Below, one piece after another: positions 62,525 through 64,000 of a stretch of 64,000 bases of DNA (positions are counted from its first letter, which is position 1; each line of letters begins with the position of its first letter). The stretch lies in NCBI RefSeq assembly GCF_036373705.1, contig NC_089858.1:37721137-37785136 (forward strand), read 5' to 3'. A program made the translations under genes and the position numbers. A model generated the notes under the pieces. That model saw nothing but the letters and a program-made list of their open reading frames with translations. It made no database searches and was not told the DNA's origin. The stretch comes from Amia ocellicauda (taxonomy: Eukaryota; Chordata; Actinopteri; Amiiformes; Amiidae).

Positions 62525-64000
62525 GCTGTGACGTTCTTCACAACAGAGAGCTGGATTTCTGAATTTCTCATAATGTGAATCAGATGTTTGCTCTGTGCCA
62601 CCGAAAGGAAACGCCAAAGCTGAAAGGTCATTCTCTTTCTCTGTAAGGTGCCATATATAACTTCCCCAACTTGTCATTAAAAGACTGTATTTACAGCCAG
62701 ATTCAATCCCTTTGCATTGCTCAAATGCAAAAGATGATAAAAAATGAAGACTGCGGTTGTCTACCTACTCGGAGACCTTAATTATAAAGTTGAAAGAAGG
62801 AAAAAAAACTCTCATCTTTGTTTGAAGCGGTTAGTGTGACCTTTAAACTGGTAACAGTTCTTGTGAAAAAAAGAATCATTGAAAAGCATCCCCTGCGCAG
62901 GTCCCCCACCAGTCTTTGAAAATGACTGCAGAAGGTTTGTCTAGCTGACATTAATTACATGGTCTCTCTTGAAGAAGTTTTCACCTGTTGCAGATTCAAC
63001 TTCCTGTGTGTGTGTGTTTTTTCTTCTTCGTTTGAGATCGCAGTTTCCACTCGGTCTACTGTGGTCGCTAATTCCTCCACCCACTCGCTTCTCCCACACT
63101 ACCAGCTCATAATAAAATATATATACACATCAATTTAAAATAGCTTCACGGCAGGTACCACTTTCCACGAGTAATACGAAAACAACTGAAAACAAATATT
63201 TCCAAAAGCAAAAGCAAAATAAAAAAACAATGCAACAAAACAACTAGGGGAAAATAAAGTTGTAAGCAATGTAATGCTATTAAACTTAGTGTTTGCACCA
63301 CATTTCAATTTACATATGAACATTGTCACACTAAAATACCTTTGAAAAGGCCAATCACCAGTGCTGTAATCATCTACCGATCTAGATATTAGAACTGTTC
63401 TAGCCCTGCCCTTAATCCGTTTTATTTTTTCACATCATCATCATCATCATCTCTTGGGATCCATTAGATAGCTTTTATTTTGTCCATCTTTGGTCTGTTC
63501 TTTTGCAACCGGCCCATCGCCATTTTAACATTTTCACTCTTCCAATGATGTCACATATTTTTGGTACTCCAAGTATATTACTGTCTATGCTTCTTCATGT
63601 TGTTTCCAATTTCTGTATCATTTTTGTTTCAGGTTTCAGAGCACTGGTAGTATGCATTCATCAAATCCAGGGGAGACCTGGTCACTGAACGCAAAACTTA
63701 TACTCTTCATTTTCATTTCTCCAGATCTCCACCTGCGTTGATTATTTTTTCATACAATCTTTATATTTATACATATTTTCATTTGTAAATGCAACCATAT
63801 TCTAAAGTTGAGCTTGTAGCTGGAATGCTAAAGAAAACTGTGGAAAATAAATAAACTGTAAACTGGGAACAGTCTGAAAACATGTTGAAGAATACATGTA
63901 GAGGGAAATGACTTATTTATTGATTTATATCTTTATGACGGTAACTATTTATTGTACAACTAATTTGCTATAAATATGCCAGTAAGTGAATATCTTTCAA
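62525..64000. other. AT-rich intergenic DNA to the window end
   Basis: Includes a short (CAT)n run near 63432-63450. No gene recognised. Confidence 0.45.

Noticed and set aside
62297..62677. Arg/Glu-rich minus-strand frames
   Set aside because: Translation of a GA-rich simple repeat.

Overview
The window is vertebrate nuclear DNA, most likely from a ray-finned fish. The genes are split by introns with GT..AG borders, the DNA is AT-rich and full of microsatellites, and there are several distinct Tc1/mariner lineages, hAT elements, a tRNA-derived SINE and a CR1/Rex-like LINE, a mixture typical of fish genomes. I cannot name the species. No bacterial-type operon, CRISPR array or phage system is present.

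Three protein-coding genes can be rebuilt completely, with all intron phases agreeing. (1) HTRA4, plus strand, nine coding exons between 8258 and 26344, 462 codons: a secreted serine protease with IGFBP, Kazal, trypsin-like and PDZ domains and an intact His/Asp/Ser triad. (2) TM2D2, minus strand, four coding exons between 31200 and 29101, 220 codons: a two-pass membrane protein. It is convergent with HTRA4. (3) PLEKHA2 (TAPP2), minus strand, eleven coding exons between 50915 and 34238, 401 codons: an adaptor with two PH domains and a C-terminal PDZ ligand. A non-coding first exon probably lies about 10 kb upstream, near 60644-61060.

Layout: 1-674 is the 3' part of an hAT transposon. 675-8257 is intergenic, with a promoter-like CpG-rich block (4960-5700) and a truncated Tc1 (5806-6735). 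8258-26344 is HTRA4, whose introns hold Tc1 remnants and a LINE fragment. 26345-29100 is the convergent 3' region shared with TM2D2. 29101-31560 is TM2D2 and its promoter. 31561-34237 is 3' UTR and spacer. 34238-60643 is PLEKHA2, whose large first intron carries a nested pair of transposons: an hAT foldback element with an 8-bp target duplication, split by a nearly intact Tc1-like element. 60644-64000 is the PLEKHA2 5' region and upstream repeat-rich DNA.

HTRA4, TM2D2 and PLEKHA2 are also neighbours on human 8p11, but in a different arrangement: in human ADAM9, not PLEKHA2, lies beyond the TM2D2 promoter. The most interesting observations are this changed gene order, the nested transposon pair with an intact transposase reading frame, and the long purine repeat that begins two bases after the PLEKHA2 stop codon.
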